From Triglochin maritima (lineage: Eukaryota > Streptophyta > Magnoliopsida > Alismatales > Juncaginaceae): a DNA stretch of 64,000 nucleotides. A program made the position numbers and the translations under genes. Of this stretch, positions 44,642 through 56,989 are shown piece by piece. Under the pieces are notes generated by a model that worked only from the letters and a program-made list of their open reading frames with translations, ran no database searches and was not told where the DNA came from. Every line of letters begins with the position of its first letter. Position 1 is the first letter of the stretch. The stretch covers positions 3,799,501-3,863,500 of the forward strand of contig OY821777.1 of assembly GCA_963682175.1 (NCBI GenBank), in the 5' to 3' direction.

Positions 44642-45962
44642 CTCACAAGTAGGGGTGCACACGGGTCGGGTTCAACCCGAAAACCGACCCGAACCCGACT
44701 GGTCGGGTCGGGTTGGGTTGGTAAGAGGTTCGGGTCGGGTTGGGTTGAAAAGAAAAAAAACCGGATTTTCGGGTCGGGTTCGGATTTTGGGGGTCAGGTT
44801 AACCCAACCCGACCCGAAACCGAAACAGTCCTATCCACTTACCCGTTTACCTACCCGATAAACACCCTCACACAATCACACGAGTCACACCGACTCACAC
44901 GCACAGTCGCACACCAGACCTCACTCACCCTCTCATCGGCTCCCTCACCCAACGATTCCCAACCCTAGACTCACCACCTCCCTCTCCTGATTTCCCTTGC
45001 ACTAGTCACCGATCAGAGGATCCGAATACCGACCGTGAGAGGCCCGACTCGGGGGGTTGCGAAGATGGCCGCCGCCTCTCCTTGGAGCTGCATTCGGACC
45101 TTGATTAGGTCGAGCGGGTGGGTCGAGCAGCCTACAACTATGGAGGCGACCCCTTCCTCCACGAACCCTTTCACGCCCATTCCTTTCGAGTTTCGATCTA
45201 GACTCTGGAGTGGAGAAGGAAGGATGATGGGTCGTTGGTTTGCTTTGCTTTGGCGACACGCCTAACCCTCTCGCCCGCTCCCCGAGTCCGACGGAGAAAA
45301 CCTCCCGCCGCTGCCGCCCAGAGTTCCGCCGCCGAGCGGCAGCTCCTCTTCGACCGCATCGCTCCCGCATACAACCAAGTCCGTTTCCCACTCGTCCCTC
45401 TCTGAACCTCACGCTTTCTGTTGCTCAGTTGGGGTTTCGTGTTTGTGCAGCTCAACGATGCGTTGTCGATGGGGCAGCACCGCGTCTAGAAGAGGATGGT
45501 TGTCTCTTGGAGTGGGTACGTAATGTCTATTCTTGCTTCTAGAATTTTGTTTAGACTCTATTCTCCGGTTTTAAAGATTTTATTTTTTGCTACGAATTTC
45601 GACTGTTATCGAGGATGAAAGAATAATCAGAAGAAACAACCACGATATGTAGTCGTTTTTCTCTCTTTTTACTGTGAATGAATTCTAAGGTGTAAAACCA
45701 TTTCCACAAAGTAGTTTGTTCACCAGATCTTCTGCATTCTCCAATTTCATACCATTTATTATATTGACAACTAATGACAACCAAAAATTCGGGTCCAACC
45801 CGAACCAACCCAACCCAACCCGAAAATTTCGTGTCGGGTTGGGTTGAACCCGACTAGGTTCGGGTTCGGGTTGGGTTTTTTTCAAACCCGAAAATTTCGG
45901 GTTGGGTCGGGTTTCGGCCCAAACCCGACCCAACCCGACCCGTGTGCACCCCTACTCACAAG
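44642..45962 (+). mobile_element. hAT-like element carrying a captured gene fragment
   Basis: The element is 44650-45954 (1305 bp). Both ends read TAGGGGTGCACACGGGTCGG (inverted), and it is flanked by the 8-bp duplication CTCACAAG (44642-44649 and 45955-45962); both features are typical of hAT elements. Subterminal zones are filled with GGGTCGGGTT-type repeats. The GC-rich middle is not transposon sequence but part of a plant gene (MenG; see next entry). No transposase is present, so it needs one in trans. Confidence 0.88.
45241..45515 (+). pseudogene. MenG-like methyltransferase fragment captured by hAT element
   Basis: MenG is the UbiE/COQ5-type methyltransferase that completes phylloquinone synthesis in plastids. 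Exon 1 text (45241-45378) ends AERQLLFDRIAPAYNQ and is followed by donor GTCCGT. The intron is 45379-45450 with acceptor TTTGTGCAG. Exon 2 (45451-45515) reads LNDALSMGQHRV, a stop, then KRMVVSWSG and donor GTACGT. The stop TAG at 45487-45489 replaces the Trp codon expected from the plant protein (QHRIWK). Because the intron is kept, the fragment was copied as DNA and not from mRNA. It lacks the whole SAM-binding domain. Assignment is from recalled similarity to Arabidopsis MENG. Confidence 0.75.
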
Positions 45963-48824
45963 TGGAATCATATAACCAGTTCAAAACCCTAAAAAATGAG
46001 TTTATTTATTAAATTGAGTTTTTTAATCCAAATTGTTTTAAATGGCGTGAGTTTTGTTTTGCTATAATTCATAGTTCTCTGTTCCCCATTGTTTTTTTGA
46101 GGAATTATGTTTTTCTTGGGTTTATCCTATTTTATTTGGATTTTTGCTCGAGTTTGTTCTCTAAGGTATGAATCATTATGGTCCAAATTTGAGGATATGG
46201 ACAATAACATAATTCGAAGGTGTTGATGCAAGTAATTCAAAGTGGGATTAATTGATTTGAATCCCCCTTGTTGTTTATGTATTTTTTAGTTCTCTTCTTC
46301 CTACTGAATGTTTAAACTTTAAAGCATAATATTTCATCCAAGACATGATGTAAGTAAACAACCTTGTAGAACTTATACATATTGTGTACCCGTATTAAAA
46401 ACATTACACATCGGCACCAATTAGACCCTTGCGGAGGAAAACAAATGAAATGTAATCTAAGCAAATCTAGATAAACCTAAATAAACATGTCCTTGTGTTA
46501 ACTGCAGCATGTGCAAGTTATAAAAGTCAGAAGTTCATGATCTCAATTTTTATCCAATTTGCATCCAACGACCCTTATTTTTCCAAACAACCTATATCTG
46601 TGAGCAGGACCTAAATCAGAATCGTAGCATGTGGCAAGCAAGAATATATTTCAAATTTTGTTAACTTGGAGAGGTGTACTGTTGCAAACTTATTATTATT
46701 TATCATAATACGTACGACTGTTAGCCAAAGCATGTGCGGTTGTAAGTATTTGAACGGTTGATAAAAGTTGCGGAATTTGAAGTTGTTAGGTGGTTCTGGA
46801 TTAATGTGTTCCTTAATAATATATCCTGCAGAAAGAAGATTGATTAGAAATGGCGTCTTTGTGGAAGTCCAGATTACTTACGTTTCTTTTTGCGGGAGAA
46901 TCATTTTAGGAATTAATATTTATGGCTCTTATAATCTTTATTCCATTGATCGTAGATTCACATTGAAAAAGACGTTTTTGTGGGCAAATGTTTTTTTGTT
47001 GTTGAAGTTGCTGTATATGTCATTTTCTAGGGTTAATAATACACAACGACATCAAACGTGAGCTCTACTTGCACCTATTCCACTGCTACCTTCTTTCATC
47101 TACTTAACAAAGATTGAATTATATGGTACTAAAATGGTAAGTAATTTTTTTTCCAAATGTGTATAACCATGTGTCATTCTTCCTCATCCCTCTAGAATAT
47201 TTGTAGAACAAAGCAAAAGAAACGGCGACATGTCACAACTCACAAGTCCCAAGCCTTGTTGTGTGTGAAATAGTGGGTCTGTGGGGATGGGGGTATTAAA
47301 ACTAGAGAAGCAATCAAAATTGAGCATTTTTGGCTTATTGTTATGTGTGTGATCCAAGAGTAGTTTTCTTATCATGCGTCGCAATTCATGCGCTTCCTGT
47401 CTTCACTTCCAAAGCACACCAAATCTTCAATTTGACCAACGAAAAGATTTGTCTGCCACACACAAGCAACACATACATGGAGGAGGAATCTCATGTGTAC
47501 TACTTCTATATGATGGAATCCGGGGAATTATTAGGGTTTGATTTCAGATGATGGAACCATTATTGATGGCATTGTAGATTTTTTACTGTATGATAGATAA
47601 ATAGAATAAGTTTGTTATTAGTATCTTCAAGTAAATGTGGACCACATGACTTATAGTTATCTACGCTTAAAATAGGCTTAAATGTGAGAGAATCTATGTG
47701 CTTATCGACCTAGGTAATTAGTCACTAGTATATTGATAAATGTGGCACTATCTTTTAGAGCAATGGAAATTTTTACATCACGAATTATTGAAAATTGTAT
47801 CGAACATCATGTGTTCAAACTACATTTTGTTGTTCCCCCACTATAACCTATTAATTATTGTGTGAGGAAACATTACGTCGATAGAGAGAGCAAAAAGATC
47901 GGTAGAGAAGGGAAATATCAATCTTACAGAGATAATTGAAGCTAGGTCTACGGTTATGATTTGAGAGTCTCTATACTACCCATGTAATTTAACACTTCTT
48001 TGTCTAAATACAACTTTCGAATTAAAAAAATAGTATTTTTATTGTTTGTAGTGCCAATGATGTTTTTGAAATCAATCACGAGTATCTATATAAACTACCA
48101 TTATATTATTCTGCACATGGTTAATCATGCTCGTTCCAAATCACTTCCAATCAAGAAACAGAGTTGGAGTCCTACCTTCCTCATTATTTTAGCGTTTCAT
48201 GTACATTTGTAACATGTAATATTCCCTAATCTACAAAAAAAAATTAAACGATTAATCGAATGCAATTAACAGAAATCTAAGTAGTTTTATTTTAATTAAA
48301 GTCTCCAAAATTTAATAACAATTAAAATGAAAATACAATATGTTAAACCGGCATTTTCAGAAAAAGTAACAAATAAAAATATTCCCATTTTCATCAATAA
48401 GTCAAATGTAAATTGTAATGCTTTTTTTTCTTATTATACAACATCAAACCCGTATACTTCTTGAGCCCCTTGCGCAACATCTCCTACCTTCTTAGTGCAC
48501 AACAAGACTAATCTAAGCATTACCACGCGTATTACAATATCATAAATAAAAGTGAGTACTCTTTTGTAAAACATTAATTTTATTTAAATTCATTTGAAGA
48601 AATCCAAGAAAATTAACCCAAAGTCTAGATCTCCATGTTACATGTACTAATTAATCGTTTAAGTTATAAGCACGTAGGTAACACATGAAATATATATAGT
48701 GCAAACTTGTTAGAAGGATTAGAACATATATGTCAGTAGTGTAGAAAATAAAATATACGTCGAACATATAATTTATATACGTTAGATATACGAATTCCTG
48801 ACTTGACGGCTTAAACAACCGGTG
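45963..48824. other. Gene-poor AT-rich region
   Basis: Only short, unconvincing open frames occur on either strand. No recognisable gene, RNA or transposon end is seen. Confidence 0.4.
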
Positions 48825-48956
48825 TTATATAGTGCTTGTCATCAATACAAAAGTTACTTGTGATGTAGACACGTTACTTTTCCACGTGGATGTCTCTTGT
48901 ATTGGCCTATAATCACAGCAGGAAAAAATTATATAGTGCTTGTCATCAATACAAAA
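48825..48956 (+). repeat. 28-bp direct repeat, offset 104
   Basis: An identical 28-bp string beginning TTATATAGTGCTTGTC is at 48825-48852 and 48929-48956. Confidence 0.9.
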
Positions 48957-49360
48957 CGGTGTACAAGCCATCTGTGTGTGTGTTAAGTATGATTTGCTTA
49001 ACAATTAATCTATAGTCACGTTTGTGTCGATCACCCTTAAAAGTTAAAACTACCATCTGACTTGCTTAGTTTTGTATGCATTGAGCAACATGCCATAGTG
49101 CCATATTTAAGTAATGGAAATGTACGTCACAGCTACTTTCTTTTGTTTGGAATCATAATTAACTTTAATATATTTTCTGGCTTTCTGCTAGACGATTGTT
49201 TTCTATTGACCAAGTTGCAGTCGATCTTTATAGTTATATGAGTCGTAAGTGGAATTTTGATATTGGTTTTAGAAGTTAAACGGATATTTGGTAACTTGAA
49301 AGTGTTAAAACTCCAGGCAAGCTTCTGAAATACTCCGGCAACTTGGTCTTATTTACTTCG

Positions 49361-49487
49361 TGATATTGTTGTGAAATCAATTGTTCTTTTTTCTCCGTTT
49401 ATCCACAATGTCTTTCTTTTTTTTATCTTCCCAAGCATAACACATTATAAAATGATATTGTTGTGAAATCAATTGTTCTTTTTTCTC
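49361..49487 (+). repeat. 35-bp direct repeat, offset 92
   Basis: An identical 35-bp string beginning TGATATTGTTGTGAAATC is at 49361-49395 and 49453-49487. Confidence 0.9.
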
Positions 49488-49589
49488 TGACTCATTTGTT
49501 GCATTTTACAAATATATAAATATAATTATTTATCGCTTTTATGTATGAATTATTAAAAAATTTGATACAAAAGTTTCTCATTTTTAATT

Positions 49590-49930
49590 TTTCAAAAATA
49601 ATTGTTAGATAAAGTTGAGAATAAAATTTATGGAGAAGAAAAAGTCGAGAATAAAATATCTGGAAAAGTGAATTAGGGAATAAATTCTTTGCAAAAGGGA
49701 AAATTGAGAATATAATGAATTGAAAAGTTGAAGTTGTGAGAATAAAAGGCTTAAAAGAGTGAAAAGTTGAGAATAATTTTTTAAGATATTTGAAAATACA
49801 ACTGTTTGAAAAATGTAATTTAAGAATATAACCATTTCAACCTTGGTAATTGTCCTATTTGCGTTAACTACCGAAATCTAATATTTTCAAATTACAATAT
49901 TTATATAGCAATATGAGTGTTTATCCGTAG
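49590..49930 (-). repeat. Dispersed repeat family, inverted partial copy
   Basis: Read on the minus strand this matches the inner half of the repeats at 41449 and 59405, including the recurrent TTTTATTCTCAA motif and the AATATTGTATTTTCGAA-like stretch. It is shorter and more diverged. Confidence 0.6.
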
Positions 49931-50711
49931 AACATAAGAATTTGTTTTTTTAAATATGATTTTATTTTCTAATATATATCCATTTAAAATAATACAATCA
50001 TCTCTTTTAATTATATTTATTACAAAATAAAAATAAGTCTTACAATCACTATAAAAAAACAAAACATAACGATACGTGTGTTCAACAACAAACAACATAG
50101 ACCGTGGACTCTTGGGGTGCACTTGAATTGTGCTCCCAAATGTTAGATTCTTGTATGAAGCCAACTCTTGGAAATTTCACTCCAAAAGTTGTTTCTTCTC
50201 CGGCAAAAGTCGGAGTAGTTTGGATGCCGAAAAACTCTTTGGATCCCCAACTATCTTGTCCCATCAAAACCCCAAACTACCCTCCAACAAAGCAAAGATT
50301 ACAATCAATTCATGTTAATATTATCCAAAATATATACACAAGGATAATATATACATAAAGGCATTAGTATATATAAGCAATTTGTGTTCATTACGTGCAA
50401 ACTATATAAAAAAGGCTTATGTCTTAAAAGACATATCTATATATACAAAATTCTTGATCCACGTTGCAAGCGTAGGTTATTCCTCTCGAAATTATGGACT
50501 TCTTGAAATACTGATATAGTGGAGGTTAATGCACCCGGAATCCGGGGAAATCCGAGGGAAAGAAAATCGGATTCCATTTGACTCCAAAAAAGGGTTTGTG
50601 CACCGTAGGGAATCCATTCCTCAGATTCCACCGGATTCCGTGGTAAGTGTAAAGATTTCTTTGAGTTTTCTCAACATTTGAGGTGGGAAAGCAACAGAAA
50701 CCATATTTTTT

Positions 50712-50848
50712 CAGTCGACCGTCAACATTTCAGTACACCGAAATATGTAATTCGGACGACAGGAATTAGTTCGGTCCACCATTTATGTTCGCTCAAGGAA
50801 ATCACTGGAATTCTCATTTCGATCGACCGAAACTAGTTCGATCGTCCG
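50712..50848. repeat. Degraded LTR remnant with 19-bp palindrome pairs
   Basis: Degenerate sites start at (50712, 50731), (50753, 50772) and (50820, 50839). All three pairs are exactly 19 bp apart, with cores such as CAGTCGACCG, CGGTCCACCA and CGATCGACCG. No LTR ends could be fixed, so it is probably an eroded member of the family at 19557. Confidence 0.7.
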
Positions 50849-50859
50849 TTTTTACTATC

Positions 50860-52900
50860 CAAACTGTTGGAATTCCTACATTGTGCTTGACTTTATGTAT
50901 AGTGAGACCCCCGACCGACTCGTCGGAGTGGGCATGATGAGTATGAGACAATCCCAACACCCCCATCCTCATCACTTTCCGAACATGCACAAATAGTAGA
51001 ATTCAGTCAAAGGGAAATTGTTTTCCACTAGATTCTGTTTTCCTCTGCTTTCTGGTTGACTCCGAAAATCACTTTCCGTCACTTTCCACGCCACTAACAC
51101 CGTCGTAGTATAGAAATGTTGTGCGACAACACAATAAGAATATGAAGTTTTTAAAAAAATGATTTTTTTTTGTTGTTATGGTACGATGGTGCAAATTTGA
51201 ATAGTAAACAAATAATTCCATGTAACATGGTCTTTTTCTGGTATATTCTCAAATAACGGGTATACGAGAAAAAATATAAACTTGTTCAACACAGATTGTA
51301 GGAGGGAGATGTGGCCTTTCCGAATTGACTAATTCTTCCAAGTCCCCAAATCCAAAATAATATTGTCAGATGAGAAAGAAAGCCAAAATAAAATAAGTAA
51401 TCAACAATTCCTTACAATTAATTTCCTAATTTTTACATAATAACAAACTCAAATCGTTAATAACCAATGACATCTTTCGTAATTTTCTTCTTGGTTCGCA
51501 TGGTAATATTCGTGTCAAGTAGGTTCTATTTGGATTGCAAATTTGGGATAACATTAGGAATGACCTCAATTCAACATGGACGGGATGATTCACATTTTTC
51601 ACTAATCATGATGACCAACAACATAGGAGCTGGTAGAAGCTCATCAGCTTCTCCAATCAATGGGGGAAAAAATCATCGGGATGTGTGCGGGAAGCTGAGA
51701 TTCTCGGGAACTCTTCGGGGTTTGGATGACATGTGTGAGGGAATCGGAATCACTGCAATCCAAAGTCCAAACACCCCCTTAACCATCAAAAATATTATTG
51801 TACACCACGCCCCCAACGATCCACTTGAGTATATTTTTCAAACAACCGTTGCCGATGCTCCTAGGACTTCACATGTAGCGTCAAAACTATGGTTTGAAGT
51901 TTGAACGCTGATTTGGATTTAACGGCATAATGCCAAATAGAAATACGAAACTTATCCATCAAAGAAGATGGGCAGAAATTGCATCTCTACTACATTATCT
52001 TCTGGGATTAAATGCGATGACAAAAACCATTAAATTCTAAAAGTTTGGGTTATTAAAGACCATTGAAATAGAAAAGCTCATGTAATCACGAAGTGTGTGG
52101 AGCAAGTTAGTCACAGTGAGTCGTGACCTTTCGTAAAGGGCATGAAGGAAAATGCTAGAGCCTCGAGTACAGAAATGCGTTCACAAAACTTCATTGACCA
52201 ATTTCAATTTGCCTTTTCAATGGCCTAAGTAGCACCCAACAACCCTTGAGACCAGAAGTAGCTGCAGGAATAGAAGTGAGGGAGATTGGAATTTGTAATA
52301 GGTCGAAATCTAAGAGGTCAAAATTTAAATGTGTCAAATTTCACAAGGTCAAAGTTGAAGGATGTCAATATTTAAGGGATCAAATATCCAAACGGTTGAA
52401 TTGTAAGGGGATCGAACACCTAAAGGGAGATCGACATATGTAGGTACATTCTCAAAATCTAAAGGATCGCTTTGATTCTAGTAGGCTATGTGTGACGCCA
52501 CCCTTGTTCCCGACCTTATACGTGCCGAGTCCTTTGTTTTGCTCGCTCACTTGTAAAAAATTATTGGAGAAGCCAAGAGAGTAGTAGATCAAATGAAAAT
52601 GATTCTTTTGTAGTATCCACTTGATCTTCTAAATTTCTTCCATAAATAAATCGGGATTACTCGTCCATGACTAGGCATGACACCACTGATGACGGGAGTA
52701 CAACCATGCAAAGAAGCAATTCGTAGATTTTGAAGCTTTTGAACTTGTGCTCCACGTTGGAGACGAGCTAAGGAAATCAAGTCTTTATTTGTACAGAACT
52801 CGATAAATTTGAATCCACTTGAACACGATTTGATAGTCACAACAAAATAGTATAGTATGGTGGATTATTACAGGAATTCGGTGAAAAATAAAACCACACA
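50860..52900. other. Gene-poor region
   Basis: An open frame of 145 codons at 51467-51904 (plus) has no recognisable domain and no coding-like composition; I do not call it. Otherwise nothing is seen before the DREB promoter. Confidence 0.35.
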
Positions 52901-52913
52901 TTCAAGTCACAGG

Positions 52914-52948
52914 CACGTGTGAAAGACTTGGCCAAGACATGACGTGGC
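52914..52948 (+). promoter_or_regulatory. G-box and ABRE upstream of DREB A-6 gene
   Basis: CACGTG at 52914-52919 and ACGTGGC at 52942-52948 lie 84-120 bp upstream of the TATA box. Two ACGT-core elements this close are the usual requirement for abscisic acid or stress response through bZIP factors, so stress induction is likely (inferred). Confidence 0.6.
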
Positions 52949-53031
52949 AATTTAACAGTAACTTGAAAAAATCTGGAATGTGAAGCGAAGCGGTGAGATT
53001 AGAAAACTAATCACCCACAAACATTTTTACC

Positions 53032-53039
53032 TATAAATA
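53032..53039 (+). promoter_or_regulatory. TATA box of DREB A-6 gene
   Basis: TATAAATA is about 500 bp before the ATG, which implies a long leader or an intron in the 5' UTR. Confidence 0.6.
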
Positions 53040-53536
53040 GACGCCATTTGGCTCGTATTAGAGGTAGAGCGCCACCGTCATTCCAACAAGGTGAGGTTGA
53101 GTGTTCCACTTCAAACAAACTCCTTCCAATTCTTTTTTCCATCTCGTGTTTCGTAAGGCTTTTTCTTACTGGGAAGAAAGAAACAAACTAACCGGTTTGC
53201 AGACCCTCTTCACATTAATTTCTGTTACAAAAGCCTACATGGAAACATAGTTTCTGAGTTGTTTTTTTCTTTTCTTTGTAAATTAGATGTTTTAACGGAA
53301 ACCCAGTTAATTTTTATTTCTGGGTTTTTGGTTATTACTTTCTTTTTTCCCCTTTCCCTCCCCCACTCTTTTCTCGGCTGACAGGATCCTACTTTTTTCT
53401 GGATCCCCTCAGCTTTTCTTAATTTAGATTCTCTCAATCCACCCTGATCTTTGATTTTTCTTAAGATTCAGGTGTTTTTTTTCATAAAACTTATTTTTAT
53501 TTCTTTTGTAATAAAAAAAATCTGTTGAATTGTAAC

Positions 53537-54298
53537 ATGATTGCCACAGCAATAGACATGTTTACCAACGGTACCTCAGATCTCTACTCCGACCCCTTCG
53601 ACGGGGAGTTAATGAAAGCACTTGAACCTTTTATCAGAAGTGCTAATTATCATCCTAATCCTTATTCCAATTCTAATTATCTCTCCTCCGCTCCTCCCAA
53701 CCCTTGTACACCTCCACCACTCTACCCCATCCCACCACCCTTCCAAACCAACCTTAGTCAAACTCCTGCTATTCTCGCGCCACGTGTCGAGCCCATGAAG
53801 AAGCCCGCCAAGCTCTACCGAGGGGTCCGACAAAGACACTGGGGTAAGTGGGTCGCGGAGATCCGACTACCCCGTAACCGGACTCGGGTCTGGCTCGGCA
53901 CGTACGACACGGCTGAGCTGGCGGCTCAAGCCTACGACCGCGCCGCCTTCAAGCTCCGCGGCGGCAACGCCCGTCTCAACTTCCCCGGCTTCAACCACGC
54001 CTCCTCCTCCTCCACCCCCTCGGCTGTCGACGCCAAGCTCGACGCCGTGTGTAGGAATCTGCCCAAGTCGACCAAGAAAAGTAACACCAAGAAAAAGGCT
54101 CAAGCCGAAGGCGCGGTCGTGGCTGTGGATAATAATAATTGTAATAGCTCGTCGACGGATTCAGACATGAATTTGTTGGATTTTACGGATTTGCCACTGG
54201 ACGACACGTGTGTTTGGAGGCTGGAGGAGTTTCCATCGTATGAGATAGATTGGGATTTCGTTGACTCTTGGTTTGACTCTGCTGCAACGCAATTTTAG
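53537..54298 (+). CDS. AP2/ERF transcription factor, DREB A-6 (RAP2.4-like)
   Basis: This intronless gene encodes 253 residues (ATG at 53537; [12 protein letters not shown]). Residues near 28-40 ([12 protein letters not shown]) are a motif shared by RAP2.4-type proteins. The single AP2 domain is at about 94-150, starting [12 protein letters not shown] and ending ARLNFP; it has the Val and Leu found in DREB A-6 members (WVAEIRLP). Then comes VDAKLDAVC and a C-terminal acidic segment ending with the family motif [11 protein letters not shown]2.4 relatives bind DRE and GCC-type elements in the nucleus and act in drought, salt, ethylene and light responses. The frame is intact and GC content rises inside the AP2 domain, as usual. 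Confidence 0.92.
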   Translation: MIATAIDMFTNGTSDLYSDPFDGELMKALEPFIRSANYHPNPYSNSNYLSSAPPNPCTPPPLYPIPPPFQTNLSQTPAILAPRVEPMKKPAKLYRGVRQRHWGKWVAEIRLPRNRTRVWLGTYDTAELAAQAYDRAAFKLRGGNARLNFPGFNHASSSSTPSAVDAKLDAVCRNLPKSTKKSNTKKKAQAEGAVVAVDNNNCNSSSTDSDMNLLDFTDLPLDDTCVWRLEEFPSYEIDWDFVDSWFDSAATQF

Positions 54299-55402
54299 GT
54301 GTTGCGGTTTTTTTTCTTTTTATTATTTGGTTAATATTAGATTACGATTTGTTGTGTTTTATTAGATTTGGATGTCTGATGGTTGCTGGGTTTTTTGTTG
54401 GCTGCCATGCGGAAGAAGAGTCTAGTGTAGTGTAATGTAACACTTGTAAGATGTGTTGTGTATGTTATTATGTTTCTCGTTATGTGACATTTGTTTATTC
54501 TTCATGTTTGGCTTCTTGGTTTGGATGTCTTGACTAATTGATCGTGTATGTGGTGGAAATTTCGTCTCAGTTATCTGAAATTCAACTGAAAAGTTATGTT
54601 TGGGTGATTTTTTATTTTATTTTAAATTTGATTATATCTAAGATTTGCGTTCTTACATTATTATTCTAATCTTTTAGTCCAACAACTTCTCTATTTAAGA
54701 TTGTTTAAAATTTGAACCTGACCTTACTCGTTCCAACTCCGACATGATATAGATCTAAATATGAGATATCAAAATAAAAAGATAGGCAAATTTACAAACA
54801 AAAATTATGCCCATTGCATTTCTTTTACAGTTGAGTTGGTGCTGATCTTGCTGTACTTTTGGCTGTTAAATATCGTGACGTATTAGTTTTTGTTTTTCCA
54901 AACATGTTTCTGAATTATGTGAATACTGTAGATGATTATGATTTTGTGAGACAAAAGAGAAGAAAAAAAACCTTTTTTAAATATTTATACGGGATAAGAT
55001 ATCAGTTAGTTAAGGAAAATAAATTTTAAGATACCTTAATTGCATACTCAAGGCTCTTATTGGGATCTTAAAACTCAATAAAGAAATGAAGAAATGTTTG
55101 GGTGTAGCTCACAATCAAAAAAAAAAAACTAATGTAATTATTTTTTTCCAATGTTATTCCGTTAGCCAGCATCCCATAACAGTTAGTTTTTCTGTTAACA
55201 TCTATTAATTATATTAATATTTAATGAAAAATTTACAACATCATACTAATTTTTTTAATATATCTCTAAATAAGTTGTCTTCCAAACGATTTGTCTACTA
55301 GAGTCCGCAGTCAATTGAAACCAAGAAAAGTCACGCTACATTCAATTCATACGCACACTGTAATATGTTCCAACTCGGAAAATTTCTTTGAGATCTGAGA
55401 TC
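54299..55402. other. 3' region of DREB gene and intergenic DNA
   Basis: The first 200 bases are probably 3' UTR. The rest is AT-rich with no gene or clear repeat. Confidence 0.35.
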
Positions 55403-56380
55403 TGTTGGGAGGGGATCTAATAATGCACTTATACGAAACACGGATTAAACGCACCACGTATACCAAATATTGATTGCGAAATTAACTTCGAACCCTCTCA
55501 CAAACTCAATTGCAACAAGAACACTAATAAGATGAAAATAAACAAGCAAACACAAATGCACACCTGAAACAAATACGACACACGCGATTTACAATGTTCG
55601 GCAACGTGCCTACGTCCTTGGGGGTTTCCTGCGGGTTTCCTTTCATTCTTCCGCTTCTCCAATAAGAGAAGCAACCGAGATTACAAGTATATTGAAGCAA
55701 TATGTCTTCCAAATCACTATAGATCTAACTCGAACCTTAATCTCTCAACTCACAATGAAGGAAATTATGTTGTATGCTATATGATATAAGACTAAGAGCA
55801 AACAAGCCATTTTATAGACTCAAAAACCGAGTTACAATTAAGCAAAACCGAACAAAACTATTCGTGGGGACACGGTTAACCGATGCTCGTTCGGTTAACC
55901 GTGCGTGCTTCAACAGGAGCGATTCATGTTCTGATTCGGTTAACTGAATCCTTCCCGGTTGACCGAGGGAACGCTTCTCACGCGGCTCGGTAAACCGCGA
56001 GAACGATTCTTTCACGAACTAACGAATTCTCCAACAACCATTCGGTCGACTGAGAACCCCTCGGTGGACCGTGTCAAATTGTCACAGACACTTTCAGATT
56101 CTCGGAAGACCAAAAATCTCCTCAACGGTTTACCGAACCCGTTGTTCTGAAGTGTCACTTGCTCTCTGACGGTAGACCGAATCCAATTCGGTCGTCCGAT
56201 CCCAGCTGCACACGGAGTGCCTGAAATCCTCGGTTCGGTGGACCGAATCCAGTTCGGTAGACCGACCCGTCTTCGTCGAAATTTTCTGGGTTGTGCGTCG
56301 GTAGACCGAATCCAATCCGGTCGACCGACTCTTTCTGGATTTGCTTTCTTAACAAATATAAGTCATTATTCAACGGGATC
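55398..56380 (-). mobile_element. Solo LTR (973 bp), same family as 19557, reversed
   Basis: The LTR is 55403-56375. Read on the minus strand it runs parallel to the solo LTR at 19557-20530. The flanking 5-mers are AGATC (55398-55402) and GGATC (56376-56380), one mismatch; the terminal CAACA has become CAACG. Palindrome pairs are again 19 bp apart, for example 55873/55892, 55937/55956 and 56299/56318. Here several cores are CGGTTAACCG, changed symmetrically from CGGTCGACCG. Confidence 0.9.
55873..56327. repeat. 19-bp palindrome pairs in reversed solo LTR
   Basis: The pair at 55873/55892 has the same CGGTTAACCG core in both members, while the equivalent pair in the 19557 copy reads CGGGCGACCG and CGGTCGGCCG. 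The 19-bp spacing is kept despite the core changes. Confidence 0.85.
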
Positions 56381-56721
56381 AAATTTTAGCTACCTATTCC
56401 AATCAAATATTAAAGACTCTTAGCAAAAGTTCCACTTTATCCAATCTACCTACGGATGAAATCTCTTTCATGATCTCACCATCAAATGACCTATTTTATA
56501 TATAACTTCTCCGAGAGGCATTATTATGATTTTTGAAATTTGACGTAACAACATAGGAAATACACACAGGTTATTAGCTGTACTGGATTAGCTTTTAAAG
56601 TCAACAATGTCAATTATTTACAAATGCATCTATCTCAACATCAACCACCCAATATATACGTTTTAATTAGATGACTCTTGCTTTGTGTAATGGACTAATT
56701 CAGGAATATTCTTCTTTAAAC
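56381..56721. other. Intergenic spacer
   Basis: No gene or clear repeat is seen. Confidence 0.35.
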
Positions 56722-56989
56722 AAAGGTTTTAAAAACCAGACCAGACGGTTCGACCCGATTGGACCGAGAATCGATGGTCCAGCGGTTGGTTTAGCTAAAT
56801 CGATGGACGGTTCGAATTTCTAGTTAATATTTACAAAAATCGGTTCAAACATGTCTGATCGTTAATATTTATTGGGTATGGTCCAACCGAAAAATGTTGA
56901 CGTCATCAACGGTCCGACCGTAGTTGGACCGTGATTCGACAACATTGAACCAAATCAAACCTTTATCGGTTCGATTCTGAAAACCTTGG
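56722..56989. mobile_element. MITE-like element with GGTTTT ends
   Basis: The ends AAAGGTTTTAAAAACCAGAC and, on the other strand, CCAAGGTTTTCAGAATC are related inverted repeats, and the inside is rich in CGGTTC/GGACCG text as in common plant MITEs. The target duplication is not clear. Confidence 0.5.

Noticed and set aside
45002..45412. Arg/Gly-rich 136-codon frame on the minus strand
   Set aside because: It is antisense to the captured MenG fragment and its GC-rich leader.
51467..51904. 145-codon open frame on the plus strand
   Set aside because: No recognised motif, AT-rich intergenic context and no gene-like signals around it.
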